Shown here one piece after another: positions 4,457-5,014 of a stretch of DNA of 5,014 nt. This DNA is from Nitrospiraceae bacterium (GTDB lineage Bacteria > Nitrospirota > Nitrospiria > Nitrospirales > UBA8639): the NCBI GenBank assembly GCA_003523945.1, contig DOFS01000109.1, positions 1 through 5,014 of the forward strand. The letters run 5' to 3'. A model generated the notes under the pieces. The model had not been told where the DNA came from. It was given only the letters and a program-made list of their open reading frames with translations, and ran no database searches. Within the stretch, counting starts at the first letter, position 1; every line of letters starts with the position of its first letter. The translations under genes and the position numbers were made by a program.

Positions 4457-5014
4457 ATGGCACAAGATACTCTTGAAACTATCCAGATGAAAGTCTCAGG
4501 GATGATGTGTTCATTCTGCACGATGAGCATTGAGCGTGCGCTCAAGCGCTATCCCGGCGTCAAGAGTGTGCTCGTGAATCTGGTCCACGGCATTGTCCTG
4601 GTGGAAGCCGATACCACGAAGATCAGCCGAGCGGAATTGACCACCGCAGTTGAAAAGCTGGGTTACAACGTCTCATATACCGAGGTGCAGCAATACGCCA
4701 CGGATGAGGCGATTTTTTCGGTCATCAAGCAGCGGGGACGGATCGGTATGGCGCTCGCCCTACTCGATTTGATCGTGGACCCTTTCAATGTCTTCAGCTT
4801 GCCGGCATATCCGCGAGCTCTTTTCAGCTTCGGGGTGGCTGCCGTCATGCTGCTGTGGGTCGGCTATCCTATCCTGCGCAAGACGTTGCTTGCCCTGGGC
4901 CAACGGGTGATTAATGCGAACGTACTTCTCTCCGCCGCTGCGTGGGGCTCGTTCATCGTCGGTAGCCTGTCGCTGATCTATCCAGGCTGGCCGAACTTTT
5001 TGCCCGTGGCGGGG
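4457..5014 (+). CDS. heavy-metal translocating P1B-type ATPase, N-terminal part, cut by the window edge
   Basis: The frame stays open to the right edge: 186 residues of a protein normally 600-850 long. Residues 8-75 form an HMA (ferredoxin-like) metal-binding domain: QMKVSGMMCSFC with the CxxC at C18 and C21, then IERAL and GVKSVLVNLVHGIVLVEAD, and EKLGYNV at the end. Next come the first membrane helices at about 96-114, 123-140 and 153-175; the third carries INANVLLSAAAWGSFIVG, which corresponds to the INMDVLM-x-x-A-x-GA block of P1B pumps. The CPC/SPC ion motif, DKTGT phosphorylation site and HP signature lie beyond the window, so Cu(I), Zn/Cd/Pb or another class cannot be assigned. GGGAGG at 4446-4451, 5 bp before ATG, sets the start. 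It would pump metal across the inner membrane and is probably induced through the upstream MerR-type regulator. Confidence 0.93.
   Translation, partial: MAQDTLETIQMKVSGMMCSFCTMSIERALKRYPGVKSVLVNLVHGIVLVEADTTKISRAELTTAVEKLGYNVSYTEVQQYATDEAIFSVIKQRGRIGMALALLDLIVDPFNVFSLPAYPRALFSFGVAAVMLLWVGYPILRKTLLALGQRVINANVLLSAAAWGSFIVGSLSLIYPGWPNFLPVAG

Noticed and set aside
3811..4476. 221-codon plus-strand ORF in another frame of the CcdA-like gene
   Set aside because: Arg/His/Trp-rich composition typical of an off-frame reading of a GC-rich membrane gene; the 3755 frame carries the helices and family motifs.
4432..4476. 14-codon ORF starting at the ATGA overlap with the CcdA-like stop
   Set aside because: It spans the ATPase ribosome site and start, has no ribosome site of its own and no recognisable product.

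Overview
This window looks like an accessory or genomic-island segment from a Gram-negative bacterium. Nitrospira or another Nitrospirota is my best guess. The basis is the style of the metal genes and an intergenic element (2600-2712) whose ends and body resemble a repeat I recall from Nitrospira assemblies; no search was run, so the taxonomy is an inference. Base composition is patchy. The efflux genes at the right end are clearly GC-rich, while the stretches at about 400-530, 1480-2100 and 2720-3560 are AT-richer, which fits a mosaic history.

Layout from left to right: the 3' part of an IS1595-family (ISXO2-like) transposase (1-398); an intact small TPR lipoprotein with histidine-rich ends (535-969); an intact YnfA/UPF0060 membrane protein (1150-1476); an EamA/DMT permease broken by three frameshifts (1607-2015); on the minus strand, the last ~65 residues of a CusA/CzcA-type RND metal pump (2151-2378); a 47-codon ORF whose N-terminus recalls a small antitoxin-like family (2450-2593); a 113-bp element bounded by inverted repeats (2600-2712); then a textbook MerR-type promoter (2884-2915) directly in front of a MerR-family metal regulator (2923-3351). 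A gap of about 400 bp follows, holding the remains of an unidentified reading frame (3503-3703). The window ends with a CcdA/DsbD-like six-helix membrane protein (3755-4435) and the N-terminal third or less of a heavy-metal P-type ATPase (4457 to the edge).

The functional core is the right half: a MerR-type sensor with a metal-ligand-like cysteine/histidine pattern, an unusual CcdA-like protein that keeps only the helix-1 cysteine, and a P1B ATPase with an N-terminal CxxC metal-binding domain. I infer a metal-responsive transport unit; the metal cannot be told from the sequence. The left half is a gene graveyard (transposase, dead permease, RND tail) around two small intact membrane-associated genes. 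The most interesting points are the near-leaderless, self-regulated MerR promoter, the half-lost cysteine pair of the CcdA-like protein beside the ATPase, and the decayed reading frame between regulator and transporter.
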